This document shows, piece by piece, positions 36,023 to 44,516 of a stretch of 64,000 nucleotides of DNA. Source of the DNA: UTCHB3 sp964371075 (GTDB taxonomy: Bacteria > Bacteroidota > Ignavibacteria > Ignavibacteriales > Ignavibacteriaceae); the NCBI GenBank assembly GCA_964371075.1, contig CAYJKN010000002.1, positions 744,001 through 808,000 of the forward strand, in the 5' to 3' direction. Made by a program: the position numbers and the translations under genes. Below the pieces are notes generated by a model. It did not search any database and was not told the origin of the DNA. It saw only the letters and a list, made by a program, of their open reading frames with translations. Each line of letters opens with the position of its first letter. The stretch's first letter is position 1.

Positions 36023-37486
36023 TCACACGAGAGCCTTGAGAGCAGAAGCTGTGTCGTTAAGTTTTTGTACTCCAACTCTTGTTTGCGAGAGCCCTGATGC
36101 AGTTTCTTTGACACCCAGATTGATCGCATTCATCGCCTCAACCACTTGTTTAACCGCCGCAACTTGCTGTTTAACGGTAAAAACTGTCTGTTGAGAGACA
36201 TCAAAAGTATTGCTAATGAAGGTGGCTATTTCATTAAACGATTCAGCAGTTTGTCTGGAAGAGGTCATACTTAATTCAACATTTTTAGTTCCCTCTTCAG
36301 TAGCCATCACAGTGGAATTTGTGGCTTTTTGTATGTCGGCAACAAGTGTATTTATTTTGTCAGCCGATTTTTTACTTTGATCAGCGAGTTTTCTGATTTC
36401 CGACGCAACAACCGCAAATCCCTTTCCATGTTCACCGGCTCTTGCAGCTTCAACGGCAGCGTTCAGAGCTAAAAGATTCGTTTGATTAGCAAGATCGGAG
36501 ACGAGACCGGTGATAGAACCAATTTGGCTTGTTTGTTCACTCAATTTTAATATTTGATCAGCAATCTGAGCGACCTTGTCTTTTAACACTGCCATAGTGT
36601 TCATTGCAATTTTAACTGTTTTGGCACCATCTTCTGCAATTTCCGATGCTTTATTTGCTGAATTTGCAGTTTCACCCACTTTTGAAGCAGTCTGGCTGAA
36701 GGTAACATCCAGTTCGTTCATTGTAGAGGTGGTTTCATTAACGGATGCTGCCTGTTGTGAAGCCACTTTTTCATGTTCTGTAATTGTAGCTGCCATCTGG
36801 TTTGAAGTAGCAGCAATGGCAGCAACGGCTTCTCTGATTGTAGTAAGAACACTCTTGTTTGTAAAGAATGCCAAAAGAATTCCGATAATTATTGCAAAAA
36901 GTGAGCCAACAAAAGCGGCAATCATCACATGGGTCATGGCTTCTTCTCTCGCCAGGCGAAGATTTTCGATAACTTTTAGTTCACCATCCTTTATCTCATT
37001 AAAAAGAGTTTTGATCCTGGCGGTGTAATTTTCGTCGATTCCACCTGCTTCAGTTCGAAGTGCTTTCTCTTGCTCACCTTTTTTAATGATCTCGATAGAA
37101 GCCCGGTTTAATTTGAACTGTTGATCAGTAAGCTGTGAGATTTCGAGCAGTCTTTTATGGTTTTCGGCAGTTTCATTCCCCATATCATCAAGTTTCTTAA
37201 TATCCTCCTTAAACCTGGCTTCTGTCTCATAGTAACTATCCAGCGAAACTTGCCTCATTCCAATGAGATATTGCAGATGGACGGACTCTGCTGAGAGATA
37301 GTCGGTAAATGTTCTATCCACGGCGTTAATAAGCTCGGTAGCTGAGTTCCGGGCAGTATTGATGTTGTTAAGCCCGGTTAAATAATAATAATTCAACAAT
37401 GAATTTATTATCAAAATGAAGATAATTACTGTAAAACCCAGACTGATCTTCGTTCCCAATTTGAGTTTGTTAAACCAACTTAACAT
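36023..37486 (-). CDS. methyl-accepting chemotaxis protein
   Basis: 487 aa. One membrane segment is at ~15-32 (ISLGFTVIIFILIINSLLNYY) and a second at ~190-215 (AAFVGSLFAIIIGILLAFF). The ~155-residue periplasmic region between them is all-helical, like a four-helix-bundle sensor. The HAMP region is very short. The cytoplasmic signalling domain has the hairpin tip region NQTNLLALNAAVEAARAGEHG. It is the only MCP in the operon and is probably its dedicated receptor. It is flanked by the CheW-CheW gene and cheA, all on one strand with short gaps. Confidence 0.94.
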   Translation of the reverse strand: MLSWFNKLKLGTKISLGFTVIIFILIINSLLNYYYLTGLNNINTARNSATELINAVDRTFTDYLSAESVHLQYLIGMRQVSLDSYYETEARFKEDIKKLDDMGNETAENHKRLLEISQLTDQQFKLNRASIEIIKKGEQEKALRTEAGGIDENYTARIKTLFNEIKDGELKVIENLRLAREEAMTHVMIAAFVGSLFAIIIGILLAFFTNKSVLTTIREAVAAIAATSNQMAATITEHEKVASQQAASVNETTSTMNELDVTFSQTASKVGETANSANKASEIAEDGAKTVKIAMNTMAVLKDKVAQIADQILKLSEQTSQIGSITGLVSDLANQTNLLALNAAVEAARAGEHGKGFAVVASEIRKLADQSKKSADKINTLVADIQKATNSTVMATEEGTKNVELSMTSSRQTAESFNEIATFISNTFDVSQQTVFTVKQQVAAVKQVVEAMNAINLGVKETASGLSQTRVGVQKLNDTASALKALV

Positions 37487-37523
37487 TATAAAATTCCTTG
37501 TTTGCTAAGATTTTGAAAAAAAA

Positions 37524-38576
37524 TTAAACTTCGTCATTAACCGAAAGATTGCCAAACAGTAGAACTCTTTCGAGATCGATAAGTGTTAACATTCTGTTTT
37601 TATAGTGAACGGTACCTTTTTGAAAAGAGTCATTTATAAGATTTATGGTGGATCGTGATGGTGAAATATCACTATTTTTTAAATAGACCACATCTTCAAC
37701 ATCATCTACCAGAACACCTGCCTCACCCTCTTGAAGATTAACAATTATCACTTTTGATCCCTTATAATTTTTTGGAGGTTTAAGTTTAAACACCGGACTC
37801 ATATCCACAAGCGTAATTATTTTACCATGATAATTAATTTGGCCGGGGATATGGGGAGGACAACAAGGCACCCTTGAAATCTTTTTGATTTCACTGAATC
37901 CACTTATTGTTTTAAGGTCTATTCCCAGAAACTCGTTCCCGAGTTTAACTACTGCATACGCGGTTTTTTCTGTTGAATCTTCAACTTCGATTATTTCTCT
38001 CAAAGAATCGGCGCGCTCTTTAAAAATGGTTTTTTCTTCATCTGAAGATTCAGGTGAAAAATAACGGTTTCCGGAGTCAGGGTGTTGAGGATTTTCAGCG
38101 GTTTCTGATTCTGCGGGTAGATCAGGGAGTGCAGCAGGATCAACCCATAAAGAAAGAATGTTATCAACCGATAATAATGTGACAATCGATCCACCCGTAT
38201 TCGTGACACCTTCAACAAAATGAAATGAATAATTGCCGGTTTCGGGGAAAACTTCGTTGATTCTCTTAATTTCTTCCTGATCAATTTCTACTACATCGTA
38301 AACTTCACTGACAATTATTGCAGGTTGAAAAGAGTCTTTAGAAAGGATGATTAGATTATCTGTGGTTTTGCAGATATGCCGTTTATTATTGATTCTTTGT
38401 TCAAGGTCAATGACAGGGATAAACTTACCCCGGAGGAAAAAAACGCCTCTAATCCAGGATGGCATCTCGTCGGTTGGTGAGAGTTCGGGAAGTGGAATAA
38501 TCTCCTGAACTATCTCTGCAGGAAGGGCATAAGAAAGTCCGTTAAATCCGAAAACGAGATAATTTGAGCTTTTCAT
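37524..38576 (-). CDS. tandem CheW-CheW scaffold protein
   Basis: 350 aa with two CheW folds. The first spans about residues 5-145 (YLVFGFNGLSYALPAEIVQEI, WIRGVFFLRGKFIPVIDLE). The second spans about 205-340 (YAVVKLGNEFLGIDL, PGQINYHGKIITLVD, GVLVDDVEDVV). An acidic ~50-residue linker separates them. CheW couples receptors to CheA. A Wsp system normally has two separate CheW proteins (WspB and WspD), so this looks like both functions in one chain. It lies between cheR and the MCP gene. Confidence 0.88.
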   Translation of the reverse strand: MKSSNYLVFGFNGLSYALPAEIVQEIIPLPELSPTDEMPSWIRGVFFLRGKFIPVIDLEQRINNKRHICKTTDNLIILSKDSFQPAIIVSEVYDVVEIDQEEIKRINEVFPETGNYSFHFVEGVTNTGGSIVTLLSVDNILSLWVDPAALPDLPAESETAENPQHPDSGNRYFSPESSDEEKTIFKERADSLREIIEVEDSTEKTAYAVVKLGNEFLGIDLKTISGFSEIKKISRVPCCPPHIPGQINYHGKIITLVDMSPVFKLKPPKNYKGSKVIIVNLQEGEAGVLVDDVEDVVYLKNSDISPSRSTINLINDSFQKGTVHYKNRMLTLIDLERVLLFGNLSVNDEV

Positions 38577-38604
38577 CCGAAATAAAACACTTCCATTTGT
38601 GTGT

Positions 38605-40107
38605 TTATAAATGTTCTGTCATTTTTTTTAATTCTTCGATTAACCTTCCGGCTTTCATGTTTTTGTAAAAGACAATCGGAGATTCTGGATTAAGTTTCGA
38701 TATCTTTCCAAGAGCATTTTCCCTGAGTTTGAGAGCTTTTTTCCTGTCTCCCTGGAATTCATAAATTGTGGCAAGTTCAATAAGAGCAGGGAAAAACTCA
38801 TGGTTCAAATATAAGACTTTATTAAACAAAAGGAGAGCATTTTCAACCTCTCCTTCCTCATTGGCTAATTGCCCCAAAACAAAATAAGCGAGAGGATTAT
38901 AAGCTTCAGACTCCAAAACGAGATCACAGCAAATCCGGGCTTCTTCCCTCAATCCGCGGTTTGCACATATATTTGCCAGGGCGAGAAGGGCTTGAATCTC
39001 GTTATGATTGTTTTTAAGGAATTTTCTGGTTATCGATTCAGCCTCTGCAATCGAACCTTCAGATATCAATCGTTCAACTTCATCTGCCGGGAATTCATCA
39101 GTGATTTCCTCTTCTCTGTCAGTTTTATACTCCGGGAAGACGCTTCCATCTACTGATAAAGGAGGCAGATCGACAGAAATTTTTCTTTTTTTAGCCGGTT
39201 GGGGTTTGGGATTTTTTATTGTCTCAGTCGGGTAAAGAGTCTCGAGATGTGACAAATCGATAGTTGGTTCTTGCCCGGAATCCGTTTTTTGATATATAAA
39301 TGAATCGGGAAATGCAACCGGTTTTAGTCCGGCGAAATGCATGTTTGCAAGTTCAGAGTGCCCAGAGAGCAGATAGCAATTCTTTTTTAACAAGTGTATA
39401 AGATTGGTCACTGCTGTTTTAATTCCTGAAGTCTCAAAATAGATAAAAACATTTCGGCAGACAATGAGATCGAATGTGGATTCACTTCTTCCAAGTGGGA
39501 AAGTTGAAAGATCGTCAACCAGATTAAAATATCTAAAAAGCACCATCTCTTTTATGCTGTCTGAGATGGTAAACTCGTTGTTTTTTTTGGTAAAATATTT
39601 GGAAATGGTTTCTTCAGGCACAGATCGGAACGACCATTTGGAATATACCCCTTTTTCAGCTTTTTTAATTGCATCATGGTTTATGTCAACACCAAGAAGT
39701 GTTATTCGCCAGGTTTTAAACTCGGGTAAAATCCCGGAAAGCATGATGGCTATCGAATATAGCTCCTCACCTGTAGAGGAGGCGGCACTAAGGATATTCA
39801 GAGTTCGGGTGGTTTGGTTTTTTATTATAATTTCGGGAAGAATCGTCTCTCTGAGGAGCCTCATCTGACCATGATCCCGGAAGAAGAAGGATTCAGTGTT
39901 GGAAAAGTCGATGGCAATTCGCTTCAGTTCGGTATTCGCTTCAGGGGAATCGACCGAAAGAAGCTCTGCATATTGATGTAGAGAATTAAATCCAAGGCTG
40001 TGCATTCGTCCACGAAAATATGTGAGGAGTTTTGCATCGTCTCTACCCAGCTCTATGAGTCCGGTTTTACGGGCAATAATTCTTTTAAGTTCTTCTGTTT
40101 GGGGCAT
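38605..40107 (-). CDS. cheR: CheR methyltransferase with C-terminal TPR repeats
   Basis: 500 aa from ATG 40107; a GTG at 40140 would add 11 residues and has no better ribosome-binding site. The N-terminal CheR all-alpha domain leads to the SAM-binding core (LNILSAASSTGEELYSIAI; the usual Gly-Cys before STGEE is Ala-Ser here) and VCRNVFIYF. Residues ~360-480 are TPR-like (EEARICCDLVLESEAYNPLAYFVLGQLA, split over two helices). It methylates MCP glutamates. CheR-TPR fusions are typical of Wsp (WspC) and Frz-type systems. It is the first gene of the minus-strand operon. Confidence 0.9.
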   Translation of the reverse strand: MPQTEELKRIIARKTGLIELGRDDAKLLTYFRGRMHSLGFNSLHQYAELLSVDSPEANTELKRIAIDFSNTESFFFRDHGQMRLLRETILPEIIIKNQTTRTLNILSAASSTGEELYSIAIMLSGILPEFKTWRITLLGVDINHDAIKKAEKGVYSKWSFRSVPEETISKYFTKKNNEFTISDSIKEMVLFRYFNLVDDLSTFPLGRSESTFDLIVCRNVFIYFETSGIKTAVTNLIHLLKKNCYLLSGHSELANMHFAGLKPVAFPDSFIYQKTDSGQEPTIDLSHLETLYPTETIKNPKPQPAKKRKISVDLPPLSVDGSVFPEYKTDREEEITDEFPADEVERLISEGSIAEAESITRKFLKNNHNEIQALLALANICANRGLREEARICCDLVLESEAYNPLAYFVLGQLANEEGEVENALLLFNKVLYLNHEFFPALIELATIYEFQGDRKKALKLRENALGKISKLNPESPIVFYKNMKAGRLIEELKKMTEHL

Positions 40108-40275
40108 CTTTATTTTGTCTTCTAACGCGACCGGAGCCACAAATAAATTAACTGTCCTTTAATCATTCAAACATAACGAATTAATAAACATTTTCAAGTG
40201 ATAAAAGACGTTTTTGTCTGAAATGAATGCAAGAGAAGCATTTTTGGACAAAAAAAACAAAGATTGAAAAAATCT

Positions 40276-40307
40276 TTTGTCAGTCTAATCAGAAAATATT
40301 AAATTTA
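40276..40307 (+). promoter_or_regulatory. Bacteroidota-type promoter for tRNA-Ser and its leader array
   Basis: TTTG (40276-40279), a 20-base spacer and TAAATTTA (40300-40307). A ~26-base sequence around the -7 box (40291-40316) nearly matches the one at 52426-52451, supporting a shared promoter type. It lies before the first repeat unit, so the array would be part of the tRNA precursor. Confidence 0.55.
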
Positions 40308-40341
40308 CAGTCTAAATTTTTCGGAATAACCGAAAATAAAA

Positions 40342-40687
40342 GGAGAGCTGGCAGAGTGGTTGCCCCGACAAGTCGGGATTTCTTTCTGCNNNNNNNNNNN
40401 NNNNNNNNNNNNNNNNNNNNNNNNNNNNNNNNNNNNNNNNNNNNNNNNNNNNNNNNNNNNNNNNNNNNNNNNNNNNNNNNNNNNNNNNNGAACTCAAAAT
40501 GCGGCAGCGCCGCAACAAATATTGGAGAGCTGGCAGAGTGGTTGCCCCGACAAGTCGGGATTTTATTCTGCGAACTCAAAATGCGGCAGCGCCGCAACAT
40601 TTATTGGAGAGCTGGCAGAGTGGTTGCCCCGACAAGTCGGGATTTCTTTCTGCGAACTCAAAATGCGGCAGCGCCGCAACAAATATT
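40342..40687 (+). repeat. tandem array of 82-bp units derived from the 5' end of tRNA-Ser
   Basis: Units start at 40342 (interrupted by N), 40524 and 40606; the last two are exactly 82 bp and differ at a handful of bases. Each begins with the first 21 nt of the adjacent tRNA-Ser gene (acceptor strand plus start of the D arm), then a small hairpin CCCGACAAGTCGGG, a T-rich stretch, a second hairpin GCGGCAGCGCCGC and an AT spacer. The true tRNA at 40688 continues the register exactly. The number of copies is unknown because a 100-N gap interrupts the array. Confidence 0.9.
40390..40489. other. assembly gap of 100 N
   Basis: Exactly 100 N, the usual placeholder for a gap of unknown length. It begins and ends inside the 82-bp repeat, so it is almost certainly a collapsed or unresolved part of the array. 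Confidence 0.98.
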
Positions 40688-40777
40688 GGAGAGCTGGCAG
40701 AGTGGTTGAATGCGGCGGTCTTGAAAACCGTTATATCTTCACGGGTATCCGGGGTTCGAATCCCTGGCTCTCCGCCA
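40688..40777 (+). tRNA. trnS(uga): tRNA-Ser (anticodon UGA), CCA encoded
   Basis: The acceptor stem GGAGAGC pairs with GCTCTCC; discriminator G at 40774, then CCA at 40775-40777. The anticodon loop CTTGAAA gives anticodon TGA (40722-40724). A long variable arm typical of serine tRNAs is followed by the T arm with GGTTCGAATCC. It reads UCA and probably other UCN codons. It is the only complete tRNA in the window. Confidence 0.96.
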
Positions 40778-40783
40778 AAAATG

Positions 40784-40807
40784 AGACCTGAGAAATCAGG
40801 TCTTTTT
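40784..40807 (+). terminator. terminator of the tRNA-Ser transcript
   Basis: AGACCTG pairs with CAGGTCT around AGAAAT and is followed by a T-rich tail (TTTTGTTTT), 7 bases after the encoded CCA. Confidence 0.88.
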
Positions 40808-40940
40808 GTTTTAAACCAACCAGCGACAAGACTTTTAAGGTAAAACCATCCCGGCAGAGAATCAACTTCTCAGAAATTAACAGAAAAATTTGTTAATTTA
40901 TCTATTATACTTTCTAAAAATTAAATAAGCAGACCCAAAA

Positions 40941-43046
40941 ATGCAAGATATGTTTTTCCATCTTCTCTTTTTGGTAGCTACTTTTATAGGTGCTGCCGGG
41001 ATTCTGTTTGTAATCTGGAAAAGGGATACAGGAAACAGGACAAGTAAACTCCTAATCCTGTTGTTAATCCTGATTTTTGGATATCTTATATCACATGGAA
41101 TACATTTCTTATTAATGTATAACAAGGATGTAACAATTCTCGACATATCTTGCCACTCTTTTTTGCTTCTGATACTTATTACGACAACATTCCTGTCAAT
41201 GGATTTATCCAAGAAAAAAACATCAGGAATCTTTGAGAGTTTATTTATTTTAGTGCCATCCATAATTATATTGGTACTCTTATGGTCAGGATCATTCATA
41301 GAAGTATCCCACTCTCACTCAGGTACATTTCAAGTTCATTTTAAGAAGGCTTATCCTCTCTTTTTAGTCTGGTACATAGTTCTTATTGTCTATTCAATTT
41401 TTATCACTATTCAAAAAATATCCAAAGAAAACGATGTAAGGTTAAAAAACCAGTTGAAAGTTTTTCTTCTTGGTGTGGTCATCACAAATCTTTTTACATT
41501 TACATTTGGCCTGCTAATACCGTGGGTTTATGGTTTTTATAGTTTGGTTGAAGTAAGCCCTTTAGCATTTCTTTCAGGAGTGATTCTTTTTACCGGAATC
41601 AGTATTGGCAAGTACAACATGTTCCCTGCCACAATAGATAAAATCGAACATTTTAGCATCAAGCGCAAGATGTTTTTCAGTTCAATAATTATCGTACCGA
41701 TCGTAATACTGGTTATACAAATACCATTGGGGAAAATCTTGTTTGGTATTGATTCAAATGTTGATCTCATCCAATACTTTCTAATCAGTTTGTTTGTAGG
41801 GATTATTGTTAGTCTGAGTATGACATTTGCCGTAATTCAGATTATCTCTAATCCACTTAGAAAACTTAAAAGACAGGCCGTCCAAATTGAGATGGGTGAG
41901 TTGGGTGTTCAATTTGAATACCCGTCGAATGATGAGATAGGAGAGCTTTCAGCAGCTTTTAACAAACTCTCAATTTCGTTAAAGAAAAACGCTCTGGAAC
42001 TCACTGCGAAGGAGAATAGGATAAACCTTTTATTAAACGCCGTTGACAAATCTGCTGCCTCGATTGCTCTGGTTGGTGAAGATCTTACAATCCTGGAAAT
42101 AAACCAACAGTTTGAAGCCCTCGTAAACGACCACCCACAGAACATAAAGGGAAAAAAGTTGGATACTCTCCCGGTCTTTGCTGGTAAGGAAATATTGGGG
42201 CAAATGGTTAAATCGAGTAATGAAGAGGGTCTAAATAACGAAGAAATTACAGTTCCCGGTGAAATCGAAGAAAAAATAATTCTCTTATCCTTCTCAAAAA
42301 TACAACCAGTTTACGATGCATCAGGTTTCCTTTTTGTGGGACTTGATGTTACCCGCTTAAAGAAGTTGGAGAGAGAACTTGCTCATTCGGAAAAACTTGC
42401 TGCGCTTGGGAAGATGTCAACCATTTTGGCGCATGAAATAAAGACACCGCTCACATCAATAAAGCTAAATGTTGAAATGTTAATGGAATCTCTGGTTTTA
42501 TCGCAGGAGGATAACTCATCATTTAGAATTATTCAGAAAGAAATAAACAGAATGAATGGTTTAGTCAACGATGTTCTACAGTTGTCCCGGGTATATATAT
42601 TAAATTATTCCAATGTGATGATGAATCGGTTTACTGAGAACATCATTGAAGAGGTTAGAATCAAAATGCAACAGAAAAATATTCAAATCAATAACATTGT
42701 GGACGTTGTTGAAGTGGAAATTGATTCTGACAAAATGAGACAGGTACTGCTTAATATGCTTGATAATGCAATTGAAGCAAGCGAAGAGCATGGAACAATA
42801 GTACTGATTTCTGAAGTTGAAGAGGAGATGAACAGGTTCACTTTGAAGATTAAAAACAGTTGCACTGAAATGCCAGACTTGAGTAAAATTTTTGAGCCAT
42901 TTTATACCAATAAAGCCTCAGGTACCGGATTGGGGTTATCGATCTCCAGGAATATAGTGGAACAACATCATGGTGAAATAAGAGTTAGATTCGTTGAAGA
43001 AAATCGGATTGAATTTGAGATAATAATGCCTGTGAAGAGGAGTTAA
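40941..43046 (+). CDS. membrane-bound PAS sensor histidine kinase
   Basis: 701 aa. About seven or eight membrane segments occupy residues 1-300, including one with SHGIHFLLM. A HAMP-like segment (ISNPLRKLKRQAVQIEMGELG) follows, then a PAS-like region (~350-460), HisKA with His498 in ILAHEIKTPLTSI, and HATPase (LLNMLDNAIEAS, GTGLGLSISRNIVEQ). It is an inner-membrane kinase. It is followed after 3 bases by a sigma-54-dependent response regulator, and the pair sits directly upstream of the metal efflux operon. The likely signal is a metal ion or envelope stress; no periplasmic Cys/Met cluster proves this. Confidence 0.92.
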   Translation: MQDMFFHLLFLVATFIGAAGILFVIWKRDTGNRTSKLLILLLILIFGYLISHGIHFLLMYNKDVTILDISCHSFLLLILITTTFLSMDLSKKKTSGIFESLFILVPSIIILVLLWSGSFIEVSHSHSGTFQVHFKKAYPLFLVWYIVLIVYSIFITIQKISKENDVRLKNQLKVFLLGVVITNLFTFTFGLLIPWVYGFYSLVEVSPLAFLSGVILFTGISIGKYNMFPATIDKIEHFSIKRKMFFSSIIIVPIVILVIQIPLGKILFGIDSNVDLIQYFLISLFVGIIVSLSMTFAVIQIISNPLRKLKRQAVQIEMGELGVQFEYPSNDEIGELSAAFNKLSISLKKNALELTAKENRINLLLNAVDKSAASIALVGEDLTILEINQQFEALVNDHPQNIKGKKLDTLPVFAGKEILGQMVKSSNEEGLNNEEITVPGEIEEKIILLSFSKIQPVYDASGFLFVGLDVTRLKKLERELAHSEKLAALGKMSTILAHEIKTPLTSIKLNVEMLMESLVLSQEDNSSFRIIQKEINRMNGLVNDVLQLSRVYILNYSNVMMNRFTENIIEEVRIKMQQKNIQINNIVDVVEVEIDSDKMRQVLLNMLDNAIEASEEHGTIVLISEVEEEMNRFTLKIKNSCTEMPDLSKIFEPFYTNKASGTGLGLSISRNIVEQHHGEIRVRFVEENRIEFEIIMPVKRS

Positions 43047-43049
43047 GCA

Positions 43050-44387
43050 ATGGAAAAAATATTGATTATCGATGATGATGAATCTATAAGGGAGTCACTG
43101 GTTAACTTGTTGGGAAGGTGGAAATACAGTGCAATCTCGGCAGAAAATGGCAGGCAGGGGATTGAGCTAGCATTATCCGAAAATCCCGATCTTATCATCT
43201 CTGATATAAGAATGCCTAAAATGAGTGGACTCGAAGTTTTGGATGAACTTCAAAGATTAAAATTGTCGATTCACTTAATTATCATTACAGCACACGATGA
43301 CATGTCTACCACGATACAAGCAATACAGAAGGGGGCTTATGATTTTGTTGAGAAGCCGATAGAAACGGAAAGGTTAAGAATATCCATCCAGCGAGCCCTT
43401 GAAAACAAGCGATTGAGTGAGACAATAAAAGTGATATCCACAGAATCAGAAGTAAATGTAGAAAATACGATTATTGGCAAAACTGAAAAGATGAAAGAAA
43501 TATTCAGGAAAATTGGTTCAGTTTCCGATAACAGGGTAACTGTGCTCATCAGAGGTGAGAGCGGAACGGGGAAAGAGTTGGTAGCAAAGGCAATCCACTA
43601 TGGAGGAGTTACCAGGAATTATCCATTTGTTGCGATTAACTGCACAGCCATTACTGAGTCCTTGTTGGAGAGTGAACTTTTTGGTCATGTTAAGGGTGCT
43701 TTTACCGGCTCAGTCAAAGATAAAAAAGGAAAGTTCGAATTGGCTGATCAGGGAACAATATTCCTCGACGAGATATCGGAAATGTCTGTTAACCTGCAAG
43801 CAAAGATTCTTAGAGTCCTTCAGGAAAGAGAATTTGAATCTGTTGGTGGAAATGATACAATCCCGATGAGAGCACGGATAATTGCAGCTTCAAACAACAA
43901 TCTGGAAGAATTGGTTACACAGAAAAAATTCAGGGAAGATCTCTATTTCAGATTGAATGTGGTCAATTTTGAATTGCCACCATTAAGAGAAAGGAGAGAA
44001 GATATTCCACTTCTCGTTAACCACTTTGTCAGGAAAATTAATTTGGAACTTCATAAGACAGTAACAAAAATTCCCGATGAGGTGATTAAATATCTGCAGG
44101 AATACTCCTGGACCGGAAATGTTCGTGAATTGGAAAATTTGCTAATGCAGGCAATTGTACTTACCAAAGGTGATATACTCCTAATGGAGAATATTTTAGT
44201 AAAAAAACATAAAGAGCAGAGATCGGGAGAGGTGCTACTGAGTCTCGAAGAGATTGAGCGCCGGCACATCGAAAAAGTTTTAAACCATTTTAAGTGGGAC
44301 AAAACAAAATCTGCAGAGTCACTTGGGATATCATTGCCTACATTATACAGCAAAATTAAGAGTTTTAAAATTGAAAACGATTTTTAA
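43050..44387 (+). CDS. NtrC-family sigma-54-dependent response regulator
   Basis: 445 aa. The receiver domain has IIDDDES and Asp52 in LIISDIRMPKMSG. The AAA+ domain has Walker A GESGTGKE, the sigma-54 contact loop as GAFTGS at 216-221 (consensus GAFTGA), Walker B TIFLDEI and the arginine-finger region REDLYFRLNV. The C-terminal Fis-type helix-turn-helix is KSAESLGISLPTLYSKIK. It would be phosphorylated by the preceding kinase and activate a sigma-54 promoter, most simply the one at 44470 in front of the efflux genes. This Asp-to-output layout is that of ZraR/NtrC. Confidence 0.94.
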   Translation: MEKILIIDDDESIRESLVNLLGRWKYSAISAENGRQGIELALSENPDLIISDIRMPKMSGLEVLDELQRLKLSIHLIIITAHDDMSTTIQAIQKGAYDFVEKPIETERLRISIQRALENKRLSETIKVISTESEVNVENTIIGKTEKMKEIFRKIGSVSDNRVTVLIRGESGTGKELVAKAIHYGGVTRNYPFVAINCTAITESLLESELFGHVKGAFTGSVKDKKGKFELADQGTIFLDEISEMSVNLQAKILRVLQEREFESVGGNDTIPMRARIIAASNNNLEELVTQKKFREDLYFRLNVVNFELPPLRERREDIPLLVNHFVRKINLELHKTVTKIPDEVIKYLQEYSWTGNVRELENLLMQAIVLTKGDILLMENILVKKHKEQRSGEVLLSLEEIERRHIEKVLNHFKWDKTKSAESLGISLPTLYSKIKSFKIENDF

Positions 44388-44469
44388 ATATTTTAATTAT
44401 TTATTAAATTTTCTTAATACTCCTGATCCAGGAAAGTTAAAAAAGCAATAAAACCGCCGTAATTGAATA

Positions 44470-44484
44470 TGGCATGATTGTTGA
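44470..44484 (+). promoter_or_regulatory. candidate sigma-54 promoter of the efflux operon
   Basis: TGGCATGATTGTTGA matches the -24/-12 consensus TGGCAC-N5-TTGC, with GG and the -12 G correctly spaced by 10 bases and A in place of C at the last position. Transcription would start near 44496, about 20 bases before the small membrane ORF. An NtrC-type activator is encoded just upstream, which supports the assignment. Confidence 0.6.
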
Positions 44485-44516
44485 ACAATAGCATAATCAT
44501 TTAAAAGATTTGGAAT

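Noticed and set aside
31510..40107. Flagellar chemotaxis operon
   Set aside because: No CheY, flagellar or motor genes nearby; CheR-TPR and CheA-REC point to an alternative chemosensory system.
40342..40687. CRISPR array
   Set aside because: Units are 82 bp and repeated over their whole length, with no variable spacers and no cas genes; the unit is tRNA-derived.
40227..40843. Plus- and minus-strand frames across the tRNA-Ser array
   Set aside because: They read through N bases, the tandem repeat and the tRNA gene; they are artefacts of the repeat.
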